Notes under the pieces: model-generated
The model's database searches: none
Seen by the model: only the letters and a program-made list of their open reading frames with translations
Told to the model about the DNA's origin: nothing
Assembly: GCA_905221605.1 (NCBI GenBank)
Contig: CAJNDS010001657.1
Location: 453,144 to 517,143, forward strand
Source: Symbiodinium natans
Taxonomy: Eukaryota > Sar > Dinophyceae > Suessiales > Symbiodiniaceae
Length of the DNA: 64,000 bases
Direction of reading: 5' to 3'
Translations under genes and position numbers: made by a program
Shown here: positions 34,860 to 46,601 of the stretch, piece by piece
Position numbering within the stretch: the first letter of the stretch is position 1
Layout of the letters: each line of letters starts with the position of its first letter

Positions 34860-36400
34860 ACAGATCTCAGGATCTTCTAGACCCTTCTGTCCCGAACGCT
34901 AGGCCCTGAGCCCTAAACCTCCCAACCCCCCGTCGCCTGGATGCAGATGCGGCGGCTTGCCCGTGCCAGGTCCACGGCGAAACCCGTGGAATCCCGTGGA
35001 TGTAAGACTTTGCAGGGACTTCCCTTAGAGCACAGACGTGGGCTTCTCAGGGCTTCTTCTGCTTGAGGGTTTAGGCTTTGATGGTTAAGGGTTTGGGCTT
35101 CTGAGATTTAGATAAGTGGATTTAAGGCTTAGAGTGTCACAGGCTATAGTCTGACATGTAGGGCGATGTTCTGAGTTTGGGGTTTAGGGTTTGAGATTGC
35201 GTGCTGAGTTCAGTTGCTCGTAACACCCCTGAGGCGCGGGGTGGGTAAGTCAAGGCAATGGGCTTCAGAAAGTCTAGGGTTACGGTCCAGGGTTTAGGGT
35301 TTTGGGGAGCTTCCTCGGTAGCATTCGTTAACTCCTGCACAAGGGCACGAGCGGGGTTCTGTTGCCCTAGGGTCTTCTCAACTCCAAACCCTAAATCCTA
35401 GACCCCCAAACCCTATAAACCCGTTTCAGCTCAGACTCTTCTCCAAGCAAATTGTCGAACCCCAAACCCTGACGCCCTTTAAAACCCCAAACCCCAATCC
35501 CTCAACCCTCAACCCACAACTTTCCTTGATCCGGAACCCTGAAGTGCTTGAAATCCCTGGGACCTAACCCGCGCGCCAAACTTTGAAAGACCCACAGGGC
35601 GCAGAGGGTGTAGAGGGTCAGGGCCTAAGGTTCTTAGGGTTTGGGGAAAAGAGCACCCTTTCTGGCTTCATTCATGGGGTTTTTTTACTCGGGGAGGTTC
35701 TCCCACGATGTATTCCCTAGTTCGGGGGACCCTGTCGAACACAGACCCCAACCCTAAACTCTACACTTAGAAGCCTGGGCTCCCAGATGCTCGCTGCCCC
35801 AGAACTTCACGATGTTCCGGGCGCCTTGGGAGAGCTGCACTTGCCCTCGACACTCGACGTCGAGTTCATGTTGCCCGGCATTGACACATCCTCCGGCTGG
35901 CCTTCACCTCATTTAGGGCTTAGGGTTTAGGGCCCCCCGCGATCCACTCGATCGTCAAAGCAGTTATTTGCATCTTCGGAACGGGAATACCACCTGCGTT
36001 GTGGAGTACAACAAATCAGCTCAGGGATTAGGGTTCAGGGTAGGTTTCCTCCCAGTGGCAGGCAGGACTGCTGGAGGAGATCGGGACGAAACACGCGAGG
36101 TGGGGCTTTGGGTACTTCCCTAAACACTAAACCCTATAAACCCTCGTAAGCCCTGAACGCTGAACCCTCTGCCCGAAGCCCTCTGCCATAGAAGCCCTGA
36201 ACCCGCAGCGAGTTCCAAGACTGTTGGAACAAACCAATCGCCTCCCTTCACTTTGAACGTTGAACGCCGCACATTCAAAGCTTCCCAAGCCTCACTGGAG
36301 ACCTGAAGCCTCACAAGGAAGTTGTGATTCGGAAATCGTGGGCAGCCTAGTTGAACCCCAACTTTCAAAGTTGTAGAGTTCAGGTTTCAGGGTGTAGGGA
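34860..36400. repeat. Degenerate telomere-like region
   Basis: Scattered TTTAGGG/CCCTAAA and variants (GGGTTTGGG, AACCCCAAACCC) on both strands, e.g. 35,180-35,200, 35,370-35,530, 35,910-35,930. No gene recognised. Confidence 0.6.
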
Positions 36401-38840
36401 TTAGGGGCTCAAGGGTTTACGGATGCTGCAAGGGTGAGGCTCCGACCACCGCCGTTGGCTGGCTTTGTCGAGCCCTTGGCCTCGAACCCATCGAAAACAC
36501 TAATATAGCGGCCGTAATACTTAGAATAGGGTTTTGGGGGCTCTTTTTGTATAAGTATAAGGGGACCATAAGGGTATACTGCCGCGGCGGCGCACAAGTG
36601 TGCGCACAAGCGTTTACAACATATACAAAGTGGAGGGGGGATAATACGTTGGAAAACATGCAGTTAGGCTCTCGTATGACGCTATCTTATATAATGATGA
36701 AGGCTGTTTTGGTGGCTTTATAAAGCTTGACGCAGATCCAGAATGTTGAGGCTCAATTGTATGAGATAGCATGAAGGGAATATATCACAAAATGCAATTC
36801 TCATATTCAATCCACATCCACATGAGCGGCATTCCTAAAGGAACACTGTACTCACGCTTCTTTTCTCATAGGCGAACTGGGGTATCGAGACCTGCATCCG
36901 GCTCGTTTAAACACCCACGCATTGTGGGCAAGCATGGCATTTATGCTTCATTTCCCCCCGGGCGGGCGGGTGGGACAAAATCTTTATGTGATTCTTTGCA
37001 CCAAGAATCCTTGAGCACGAGCCGGTCACACAGTATGTACATGATCAGCAGGACTTGTCAACGCAGGATTATCAAATTTCCCCAAAATTCTTGAAAGTCC
37101 CAATAAGCAATCACTCATGCCCTACTTCATTCCACTTGACAATCACGGCTCAAATGGTGCATGTTGCTTACTTGGAAGGGTTCAAGAACGCTTTAAATTT
37201 TTCAAGCTGTTTTGGGGATGTAAACACACGAACAAAACTTTTGGATCCGCTTTCTCATTGAAAGCTGTGCGTCAAATTTTATAAACTCACGTCGCGCAAG
37301 CTCGACTGAATTCATGAATACTCAGAGAAAGCGGCGCGCCGCACGGAGACTTTGGACGTGTTCAGCTTCGAGCCCTCTCAGTGGCTGGTCACTAGAGACC
37401 GACTTTGACCCCCCAGCTTGAATCCGGAGTCGGAATGTTGTTTTCTGGGATGGCGATTGGTGCAGACCGCAGACCTATTAGCCCAGACTCCTGTACACTC
37501 CTTAACTTCAAACACCGGATTAAGCATTGCGCCATGCCCCGCTGCTGCTTGTCCAGGAGCCCAGCCTTGGGAAGAGCAGAAGACACAGCCTGCTTGCAAC
37601 TACCTACCCTGCACGTCGGCACGTCGGCAAAGGCACTTTCAATGCCAGGCCAGATCCGCATAATGCTCGAGATGAAACCGTGCACCGGAAGCGCCAGCCA
37701 AAGCCCCACACAAACTGCTGGAAAACCCAAACCCTGACTTGACCAAGAAACGACTAACTCCTCGAGCCTGGCAAACTCTGCTGCATTCAGCTTGAATGCC
37801 TGACATCGTTTTCGTATGTATTTCGGTAGATAACGGCTGGGGAACGGGTTGGAATGTGTTACTGTTGTAGCTGCCGGGGTTACCCAGAGTTTGGGAGGAA
37901 GCTCTCCATGTCATGGCCAGCGTCTGTTGGGCACATGGGGATTTCATGGCCGCCCTTATAACAAGAGGTGTGCAACCATCGTGCGCCCAATCTCTACACA
38001 TTCATGGGCGTTTACTGACCTAGCGCGAGCCACAACGAGCTATCTCTGTTGGGAATTTTTCAATGCTCTTATCTTCTTCACACACAAACAAAAAACGCTG
38101 AAGATGTGACCGGTCAGTCTTCCACAAGAAGGAGCAAAGGATAGCTTCACTTGGTCTCGAACTGACTTTACACTCCGTGACGCCTCCCGCGCGCGGTATG
38201 CAAGAGTGATGCTCTCAAGACTGCCCTCACTCATCTGCTGGACTTTGGTGTCCCTTATGAACGGATGCGCTCAACTTGCGCTGTTTTTAAGCTAAGTACA
38301 AGATACACTTGAGAGGTTTTAAATTTTAGTTTTCTTGGGTAACGAACGCCATTTGGAGGATCTTGAAACATGGGCTTCGGGAGATCTGTGCAAGTACTGG
38401 GCTTCTGCATGCCAATTCTAAGCACGGATTCACTCAAGAGCCTTACGCTGCCCCGTACATTCCACTGGAACCTCAAGAACCCACTGTCGACAACTTCAGG
38501 ACAGAGTTCCGATAGTATCAGCCTCAGCCCCATCAGCCCCCCCCCCTCAAGGAAAGGTCGGAGAAAAAAAGCTGGCGGCCTGGCTGAAAAACGTGTGAGT
38601 CCATGGAACCTTGCCGTACTTTTGCGGACGGTCTTGGGGTTCAGGAATGCGGGGTCGATGGCTCATGGTTCTTCAGTATGTGCAGAATTTAAAGGCTTTA
38701 GGGTGTACCTGCTTACAGCGTAGGACAAAGAAAGGGCGTGAAGTCTACCGCTAGTTAAGGTCAAAGGTTCTTGGGGTCGCTTCCTGGAGGTTGAAGGCAG
38801 AAAGCTGGGAGTCGAGTCGAACTTGGGCCCTCAACCCGAA
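36401..38840. other. Non-coding, nothing recognised
   Basis: Frames of about 80-120 codons on both strands overlap and show no domain. Confidence 0.35.
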
Positions 38841-39400
38841 ACCCTAAAGGGTAACCCCTAACCCCAAACCCCAAAACCCAAACCCCAAACCCCAAACCCC
38901 AAAGCCCGAAACCCCAAACCCCAAAACCCGAAACCCCAAACCCCAAACCCCAAAACCCAAACCACAGACCCCAAACCCAAAACCCCAAACCTCAAACCCC
39001 AAACCCCAAACCCTAAACCCTAAAACCTAAACTAAACCCTATAAGCCCCAAGCCCCAGGCTGTCGCTCCTCTGGTCCCAGCATAGGGACATAGGGGCCGC
39101 GCAGGATGTAGGGTTTGGGGTTTCGGGTTTGGGGTTTTAGGGGTTTAGGAGTTTCGGGGCTTAGGGGTTTACGGTTAACTTCAGAAGCCTGACATGGAAG
39201 TAAACCACAGGAGAACCTGAACCCGAAAACCACAACTCGACATGCATGCCCTAGACCCCGCAACAACGCCCTAAAGCCCTGAAACCCTGGACCCTAAAAA
39301 CCTAAGAACCTAAAACCTCAAACCCCTCAAGCCCGACAACCCTGAAACCCCTCAAACCCCAACACCCGAAAACCCGGCCTCGGCCTCCATGGCAAGGGGC
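38841..39400 (-). repeat. (AACCCC)n / telomere-like block
   Basis: Dense CCCAAAC, CCCCAAA and CCCTAAA units at 38,850-39,035, then the opposite orientation (GGTTTGGGGTTTCGGG) at 39,110-39,170, then more AAACCCC. The minus-strand GFWG-type open frame at 38.76-38.99 kb is a repeat translation. Confidence 0.85.
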
Positions 39401-40228
39401 GTCGGCGACGCGTGGACACCAGCGCTGCCCGTCACGGGCTTGTGGCTGCTATCGGCTACCAAAGCGAAACTGGCCTCGCAGCGTCTAGTCGCGATGCAAA
39501 GCCCTGCATGAAGCACACTAAAGTCCTAGAGCTTTAGGGTTCTTTAGATGTTCTTAGGGTTTCGGGACTGACGTTTTTTGCTGATTGCAGAATACGCCAA
39601 AGAAACCCTGGCCCTTAAAGGATACGCAGTATAGATGGACACTCTATACGTGTACCTGCAGGGTTGGTTTAGCAACCTCAGCCAAAAACACTCAAACCAC
39701 AGAAATCCTTAGTGGGATGCGCACACCTACATCGAAGCTGAGCCGAGGCGGATCGATGCAGAGCAACTTCCCCTGACGATTCGATTCCCAAGCTGTCAAA
39801 CACTCATGACTTCGGAAGCCTTTGGAAGCCTTCGGTCCGGCAGGCAAGGCACACGGTCTCAACAGGTTTTCGGCTTTAGTCTTTAAGGGTTTCAAGGTCT
39901 CAAGGTTTGAGGGCGCCGAATCACCCATCAGAGGGCGGTTTCCAAGTTTTTAGGAACAAGCCTTCGGGTGTTTTTTTGAGATCCGGGCCGGCGAGCTTAG
40001 AAGTTTAGAGGTCTATTGTAATACAGTATGGGAGAAGAAAAACGAGTGTTTGAGTCCCAAAAGTTACTATTTGGTTGTAAATTGTAAAATCGCCAATCAC
40101 TGTTTCTGACGGCGGCGTAACACAATAGCAAACCGCTACTCAGGAAACGTCACAAGCCTACACAACTACTTCGACCGGAAACTCCACAAGCCCCAGCTCC
40201 ATACACTGAAAATTGATACCCCTAAACC
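39401..40228. other. Non-coding, nothing recognised
   Basis: No supported gene; short TTTAGGG-like pieces at 39,530-39,565. Confidence 0.35.
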
Positions 40229-40465
40229 TCATGTAGCCTCAATCAGCGCTGTTATCTCTACGTGTCCTTCCCGAAATGCCCCAGTGGGATCAAAACCCAA
40301 AAAACTTAAGTTTACTCCAGACAATTCAACCCATTTACGCTGATCATGTTGAGTAAAATGTTTAGGCTTCATGTAGCTTTCCGGGTGTAATTGGGCGCAC
40401 TCGTATTGTCGTGATCCATCGGCAGTGACAATTTTGCTTGGCTGGCGGCGCAATCTTAAGCAAAC
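40229..40465 (-). CDS. Possible small exon, hypothetical
   Basis: The minus strand reads RRQPSKIVTADGSRQYECAQ, PESYMKPKHFTQHDQRKWVE, LSGVNLSFLGFDPTGAFREG and ends HVEITALIEAT, stop. Composition is balanced like a globular protein and unlike the repeats around it. No family recognised, no start codon context seen. It could be the 3' end of a gene or a transposon relic. Confidence 0.35.
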   Translation of the reverse strand, partial: VCLRLRRQPSKIVTADGSRQYECAQLHPESYMKPKHFTQHDQRKWVELSGVNLSFLGFDPTGAFREGHVEITALIEAT

Positions 40466-40860
40466 CCTAACCGTTCCCAGATCCGATGAGAGAAAAGCTT
40501 AAACCAAATCCAACCTGGTTAAAATTAACAGGTCAGTCAGGCATTCTCTGCAGGGTTCTGTGGGTTTAGGGCCCTCCAGTCGGGTAGGGGATCAAAGATA
40601 GTATATTTCTAGTTCGGGGGCTGCAGATGCTCAGAAACGCAGCATTTCTGGCCGCTTGCAAGCTTTAAATACCGAAATAAGTACAGCATTTATGCGGGAA
40701 ATACTGTACACAACAGCATTTCTGAGTTTCAAAAGCTGTATATAGCAGCATTTCTGCCCTTTCTAGCTGTGCGCAAAGCACTGCGTTTCGTTGCCTGGCG
40801 GAGGTCCAGGCGGTCTAGGGTTCCGGGTCTAGTGCTTAGTGGCGAAGGAGAACCGTTGTG
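40466..40860. repeat. Non-coding with a short dispersed CAGCATTTCTG motif
   Basis: CAGCATTTCTG, or a close variant such as CAGCATTTATG, occurs about four times between 40,639 and 40,755 at irregular spacing. No gene. Confidence 0.55.
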
Positions 40861-40862
40861 TA

Positions 40863-40893
<31 letters not shown>

Positions 40894-40927
40894 TGACACG
40901 TAGCTTGTCTACATATATATATATATG

Positions 40928-40960
<33 letters not shown>

Positions 40961-41480
40961 GTCTGTGTATTTCTCAATATATGTATAGATGTATATGTGT
41001 ATTTTGGTATATATGCATGTATATATGTAGGAATATGTTTGCACTGTCTATATATATATATATATATAATATGTATGTGCATATATACATACATGTATAT
41101 ATATATGTACATATATATATATATTATACATGTACATATATACATACATGTATATATACATATGTATGTATATAATTTATATATGTATGCATATATGAAT
41201 GTATGTGCATATATGCACATATATACATATATATTTAATGATGCTTGTACACACACACACACATATATATATATATGTATCCATGGTTAAATGTATTTGT
41301 ATATATATATATATTTACTTATTTATATGTGTGTGTGTATATATGCATATGTATGTACCCAGTAGGTATATACGTATGTATATGTCGATGTGTATATGTG
41401 TGTGTGCACATGTATGTGTATATGCATATACACGCAAAACACAAATAACATAAATAAATATACATACACATATATATATA
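40861..41480. repeat. TA/TATG/CATA microsatellite field
   Basis: Extended (TA)n, TATGTATA and TATACATA arrays. All long open frames here are Tyr-Ile-Cys polymers from repeat composition. Confidence 0.95.
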
Positions 41481-41483
41481 CGT

Positions 41484-41692
41484 ATATACAATATATACAG
41501 TATATACAGTATATACAGTATATACAGTATATACAGTATATACAGTATATACAGTATATACAGTATATACAGTATATTACAGTATATACAGTATATACAG
41601 TATATACAGTATATACAGTATATACAGTATATACAGTATATACAGTATATACAGTATATACAGTATATACAGTATATACAGTATGGTATATA
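41484..41692 (+). repeat. 9-bp minisatellite (TATATACAG)n
   Basis: About 22 almost perfect tandem TATATACAG units, with one 10-bp variant (TATATTACAG) near 41,573. The 9-bp unit keeps all frames open, translating as repeating tripeptides on both strands. Confidence 0.97.
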
Positions 41693-42590
41693 CAGTATGT
41701 ATGTATGCATATGCATATTGTCATATATGTGTATATGTGTATACGTGTATATATATATATATGCATACACATACATACGTACATACAGACATACATGCAT
41801 GCATGCTTGTATGTGTATACAGAGAACATGTATATATGTACATGTATACAGAAACATATACATGTCTATATATATATATACACATATTTGCGCGTACATG
41901 TATACAGATATGTGTATATGTGTGCATGTGTGTCTATATATACATATATCGGCATCCTTGAAGTGAAGTGGATACATTCTGGGAAAACTCGAGAGAAGAA
42001 CACCCAATCCATAAATAGCATATGGGAGATAGAGATTGGAAGATAGAATATGAAATTTTCCATCCATGGGTTGGGCCATCGAGGTTGTGGAAATCTGGAT
42101 GGCTTCCCGAAATTGGAATAAATCCAAAAACAAAGCCTGTGTGCATGAAATGGTGCACTTGAGTTACATCCATGCTTAAGCTCCTTGGGGCTCCGAAACT
42201 CTGCAGGTCCAATGAGGCCATCTGGGGCCCTGGCTTTTTCGTTTTTTGAGACCCCTAAGCCCCTTACACCTTTTTGAGACCTCTAAGCTTCATGAAGCTC
42301 CTAAACTCCCTTAAAGTCTCTAAGCTTCCTGAACGCTCACTCCCCAAGAGCGCTCTGCTCTCACCAGCATATGTCCCAAATATTAAAGCCCAAATAAACA
42401 ACAATAAGCCTTGAAGGGTGATAAGCAATTGGCCTTAATAAGGCTTGGCAAGAAAAATAGTAAGAATATGAGTCTCGGGGAGAGCAAAAGCGGTCCGGCA
42501 CGGCGGCGCTCGGTGGGGGCTAAGGGAGCTTTCAAGCGGCTTAAGAAGCTTAACGGCTTTAGGGGACTTCAGGGGGCTTAAAAGGGGGGG
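41693..42590. other. Microsatellite tail and non-coding sequence
   Basis: TATG/TATA-rich until about 41,950. Then ordinary sequence with short C/T-rich repeats (CCTAAGC, GACCTCTAAGCTT) at 42,250-42,330. No gene. Confidence 0.5.
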
Positions 42591-42665
42591 GGAGCTTAGG
42601 GTTTAGGCCTTGGGGTTAGGGTTTAGGGTTTGGGGTTTGGGGTTTAGGGTTTAGGGTTTAGGGGC
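42591..42665 (+). repeat. Interstitial telomere-like repeat
   Basis: GGTTTAGGG, GGTTTGGGG and TTTAGGG units in tandem, about eight in all, with some G-rich variants. Confidence 0.85.
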
Positions 42666-43048
42666 GCCTTTTCTGGAACGAAGCCATCCTCTCTCGGGCG
42701 CTTCATTAAAACTGCGAGCAAAGAGCGGAGATGAGACTTGACCTTTAAACCCTAAACCAACTGTTTTGAATAGTGTAAGCAAAAAACAAAAACTTTTAGA
42801 GTCTTTCACGAAGAGCAAAGAGAGTGCTTTCTGAGTTTCGGGTTGTATTCCCTCTCTCTCCCTCGTTCAATAACTCTCCCTCTTAAGGACCCCCCAAATC
42901 CTTTAACATTTCTAAGTCGAAGGGTTTTCTTTGGGGGGCTGCTCAGCTCGAGTCAGCTCGAGACCCCCAATCAATACCCAGTGACACACACACAGAGTTG
43001 CTTTCGGAGCCTTCGCCCATTTTGGCTTCGTGAGATGTGCGGCACCGG

Positions 43049-43128
43049 GCCGTTCGATTAAGCATTTTCTTTAGTGACGGTGTCCTGGTGGGGGGGGCGT
43101 TGCTGGGGAGAAAGCTTAATCGAACGGC
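43049..43128. repeat. 15-bp perfect inverted repeat, 50-nt loop
   Basis: GCCGTTCGATTAAGC at 43,049-43,063 is the exact reverse complement of GCTTAATCGAACGGC at 43,114-43,128. The loop contains a G8 run. Confidence 0.95.
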
Positions 43129-43206
43129 GTCTGGGCGAGCAGCGCACCGCAATGGTGTCACTCACCCGGGGCTGGGCAGCCCCGCTGCTTAGCGGCATGC
43201 TGTTTG

Positions 43207-43324
43207 CAAGGTGGTTGTCACTCACCCCGGGGGGCATCAAGGACAAGGGAGAAGAGAGACCTTATATAAGGGCTTTCCCGTGCCTTGCTCTTGATCTCGG
43301 GGGGGGTGAGTGACAGCCACCTCG
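43207..43324. repeat. ~34-bp imperfect inverted repeat around a TATATAAG element
   Basis: AGGTGGTTGTCACTCACC (from about 43,210) pairs with GGTGAGTGACAGCCACCT (about 43,305-43,322). The pairing extends inward through G/C runs to CATCAAG/CTTGAT. The ~55-nt loop holds CTTATATAAGG. Confidence 0.85.
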
Positions 43325-43333
43325 GTTTCGACT

Positions 43334-43374
43334 GTCACTCCGGGGGGGGGTGACCGCCCCCCCCCCGGAGTGAC
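43334..43374. repeat. 17-bp perfect hairpin with GC-rich stem
   Basis: GTCACTCC plus G9 at 43,334-43,350 pairs exactly with C9 plus GGAGTGAC at 43,358-43,374, across a 7-nt loop. GTCACTC(A/C)CC is also the end motif of the neighbouring inverted repeat and recurs at about 43,157. Confidence 0.95.
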
Positions 43375-43424
43375 ATGCACATCCAAACCAGCATTTTGGA
43401 GAAACGCTATCCGCCCTAAGACCC

Positions 43425-43885
43425 CCCCCAAGTGAGGGATTAAAGGCCCTTCACTGCCCTCTCAAGCCTTCCCTCCACCCGGAAGCATGAGGGATGAGAG
43501 GAACTTCACTGCCCTCTCAAGCTTTCCCACCCTGGGAAGCATGAGGGATTGAGGCCCTTCACTGCCCTTTCAGGCCTTCCCACCCTGGGACCCCACCCCC
43601 GGAAGCATGAGGGATTAGAGGCCCTTCACTGCCCTCTCGCCCACCCGGAAGCATGAGGGATTAAAGGCCCTTCACTGCCTTCTCAGACCCTCCCGGCCTG
43701 GAACCCGCACCGGAAGCATGAGGGATTAGAGGCCCTTCGCTGCCCTCTCAGGCCTTCCCGCCCTGGGACCCCCACCCGGAAGCGTGAGGGATTAGAGGCC
43801 CTTCACTGCCCTCTCAGCTCCCGCCCTGGCATCCCCACCCGGAAGCATGAGGGATTAAAGGCCCTTCACTGCCCTTTCAGGCCCC
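43425..43885 (+). repeat. ~50-68 bp minisatellite, eight copies
   Basis: The unit contains GCATGAGGGATTAAAGGCCC, TTCACTGCCCTCTCAGGCC and TTCCCGCCCTGGGACCCCCA. Copies begin at about 43,433, 43,491, 43,541, 43,608, 43,655, 43,718, 43,786 and 43,848. Length differences come from deletions in the C-rich part. Confidence 0.95.
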
Positions 43886-44079
43886 TCCCAATTTGGACCC
43901 TAATCCCCAGGCATTCAGTCCACTCTGATGGCCCCCTTCTTAGGCCTTTATTAAGCTTGTTAAGGCTGGCTAAGGCTTATTAAGGCCAATTGCTTATCAC
44001 CCTTGTTAAGGCTTATTGTTGTTTATTTGGGCCTTATTGGGGCTTTATCGGGTGACAAGGCTGCTCTCTTATATACTGT

Positions 44080-44152
44080 ATGTATATGTATATGTATATG
44101 TGTATGTGTATGTGGATGTGCATGTGCATGTGCATGTGCATGTGCATGTGCA

Positions 44153-44183
<31 letters not shown>

Positions 44184-44547
44184 GTGTTATGTACATGTAC
44201 ATGTACATGTGTATGTGTGTGTGTGTGTATGTGTATGTATGTATATGTCTATGTCTATGTCTATGTCTATGTCTATGTCTATGTCTATGTCTATGTCTAT
44301 GTCTATGTCTATGTTTATGCATATGTATATCTATATGTATATATATATATGTATATATATACATATATGTGTGTGCACAAGCAGATATATACGTAGGTAT
44401 ATATGTACGTATGTACACGTGTATATGTGTATATATGTATATAGGTATATATGTATATACGTATACACGTATATATGTATATATGTATCTACGTATATGT
44501 ATATATGTGTATATGTATATATGTGTATATGTATATATGTATATGTG

Positions 44548-44580
<33 letters not shown>

Positions 44581-44700
44581 GCATATATACATACATATGT
44601 ATATATGTATATATGTATATATGTATATATGTATATATGTAATATAAGTATATACGCATATGTGTATTTAGGTATATATGCATATATGTATATATGTAGA
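44080..44700 (+). repeat. Hexamer and TATG/TATA microsatellite field
   Basis: Successive homogeneous blocks: TGTATA, TGTGCA (about 44,117-44,153), TGTATG, ACATGT (about 44,190-44,208), TGTCTA (about 44,245-44,310), then TATATG/TATGTATG. Open frames are Met-Cys-Val or Tyr-Ile polymers. Confidence 0.97.
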
Positions 44701-44969
44701 AATATGTTTAAATTGTGTTTAAAGTTTAGGGCTAAGGTCAGACTTTCAAAACTTTGCCACTGGGGCCTCACAGTTCAGGCTATCACTCTTCTTCGACCGC
44801 GCCAGTCTGGATAACGCTGATACGCAGGAAATAAGCTGGTGGCCTGTAGCCTTTTGTTGGGAGAAATGTAAACCCATGAAAAACCCTAAACCTTAAAAAG
44901 AGGCTGTTGCGTGGATTCTCCACCAGGAGCAATGCAATGAGTCAGTTCTTGCTAGGGCCACCTTGTGTG

Positions 44970-45215
44970 GAGATGGAGATCTTGACCTTGAGTTGTGGCA
45001 GAAAACCTTGGAGGAAGTCGAGAAGGGCCACCTTGTTGGTCCTCTGGAGCCGGAGGACCTTCCGCAAGGCTGTTTTTGTTAACAACAGGTTCCCCATTCG
45101 ACAAACGGACAAGGTGCAACCCATCGACAACTATTCGAGCAGCCTCATCAACGACACAGTTACGGTGTCCGAAAAACCGGTAGTCCATTTGGTGGACATA
45201 GCAAAACTTGAACTT
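44970..45215 (+). pseudogene. Reverse transcriptase fragment of a dinoflagellate-type retroelement, frameshifted
   Basis: The plus strand reads DLELWQKTLEEVEKGHLVGP then LEPEDLPQG in one frame. After a one-base shift in GGCTGTTTTTGTTAAC it continues NNRFPIRQTDKVQPIDNYSS and SLINDTVTVSEKPVVHLVD. The pattern ELW..T.EEVEKG.L.GP, RF.I.Q.DKVRPID.Y..S..N is that of reverse transcriptases I associate with predicted dinoflagellate proteins, covering the region before the catalytic palm motifs. The YxDD part is absent, so this is a decayed fragment. Confidence 0.6.
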
Positions 45216-46021
45216 ATCAGCTTAGGCGCGCAGCAACACTGGCCATCTTCCTTGATCTGGCACAGGTTAACAAAGACAAAAGCTTTTGAACTCCGCACAC
45301 TCGACGCTTTAAGGTGATCCTAGTTAATACTGGTTGTTTGCTGAACCTGTCTCTTGCTGGTTAATGCCATCGGCATACGTTGGCTTTCAATCCCCACGGC
45401 ATACTACACTGCACGCTGTGCTGCACATAAAATAATATAGACACTATGCAATTCGAACAACAAGCGAATCTCTGGTGCTTCATGCAGATGGCCACTGCTG
45501 CTGAACGCTTTAGGCGACACTGCATGCTTTGCTGCACATACAGACAGTATGCAAGTGGTGAACAATGCGACGTTATCGCAGGCAAAAGTGGAAGATTGAA
45601 GCCAAGTCTGAGTCTTATCTATAAGGTGCCGGTCCAGAACTCCGACACTTGTGTCGCGCCTGCCAGCGTTTTGCGACTCGATCAGATCACCAGGACATTG
45701 TTCTGACCTGGTTGAATGCGGGGTTAGGTGCCGTGTCTTTAGCGCCGCCGTGTGGCACGGCGTCCAGGGCGCGAGAGATTAGTTGCCGCGGGGGCCCAGG
45801 TCCACTTAGATCAGACCAGTGGCCTAACTTTTAACTTAGCGCAAATGCCAGAATCAACTTTCGAAGAAATCTTCTTGTTCAGTTTGCTCACGTGATGTTT
45901 ATGAGGGAGGTGCTTCCAAGAACATAAAAATAAGTCAAAGAAGGGCTTTTGGAAACGTCAATTTTAGCATTGTAAGCATCCTGGCTGGAGCGGATTGTTT
46001 TATATTGTTTTCGTCTTCCAG
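45216..46021. other. Non-coding between RT relic and host exon
   Basis: Short duplicated piece: CTGCATGCTTTGCTGCACATA at 45,522 resembles CTGCACGCTGTGCTGCACATA at 45,411. No gene assigned. A TTTTCGTCTTCCAG acceptor-like sequence ends at 46,021. Confidence 0.45.
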
Positions 46022-46282
46022 CCACAAAAGAACCAAAAGCCAAAAGGAAAAACCAGAAAAGCGCTTAAACCGAGCGGTAAGAAGAAGTGCAGACGCGCAA
46101 AGAATTTGCCAAATGTAACCGTGCAGGCTGCACAATTCAAAACTTACAAGGCAGCTCCCAGTGAAGATAAGTTTGGAAGAACAAATGTGCCAAGCTCTTG
46201 GAAAAACCGCTGGGAATGCAAACCACAGCTGACGCAAGGAAACTCTGCGTCTGTTCTTAGCTTTCCAGCGCAAAGCCAATAA
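46022..46282 (+). CDS. Lys-rich exon of the interrupted host gene (probable)
   Basis: After the acceptor TTTTCGTCTTCCAG the frame reads PQKNQKPKGKTRKALKPSGK, then KKKCRRAKNLPNVTVQAAQF and TNVPSSWKNRWECKPQLTQG, with TAA at 46,280. Strongly basic, suggesting nucleic-acid or nucleolar association, but no family is recognised. It probably belongs with the exons at 46.60-46.71, 49.97-50.19 and 50.27-50.46 kb, which have a similar Lys-rich style. The in-frame TAA means a donor site must lie before it, or this is a separate gene end. Confidence 0.5.
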   Translation, partial: PQKNQKPKGKTRKALKPSGKKKCRRAKNLPNVTVQAAQFKTYKAAPSEDKFGRTNVPSSWKNRWECKPQLTQGNSASVLSFPAQSQ

Positions 46283-46601
46283 GCTGAGAAACCCAGCGGC
46301 AAAGATGATCTGCATCTACATTCTGGGACCAAGAGAGATGGCCCAGGGGTGGGTCATCGAATTCCCGGAAGAAAGCAAGAAGCCCGCGCCCTACAGGCAA
46401 GCTAAACGTTGCACAAGCCAACTGCAAGAACCCAGGATAGTGTGCAGGTAAACCCACGCTGCACCCTGCCGGGTTTGCCTGCCTACAGCCGCCAATGTGC
46501 GCACCACCTTCAAGCCTTACAATCCTCTAGTGCCTCGCTTGACTTTAAGGCCACCACAAGCGCGTTAAGGTCCACCACTCAGACCAAAGCCTGCTGCTCA
46601 G

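Noticed and set aside
41315-42133. 272-codon minus-strand frame rich in Tyr-Ile-Cys
   Set aside because: Runs through the 9-bp minisatellite and TA microsatellites; no unique protein sequence.
44003-44814. Met-Cys and Tyr-Ile frames up to 244 codons
   Set aside because: Product of hexamer and TATG microsatellites.
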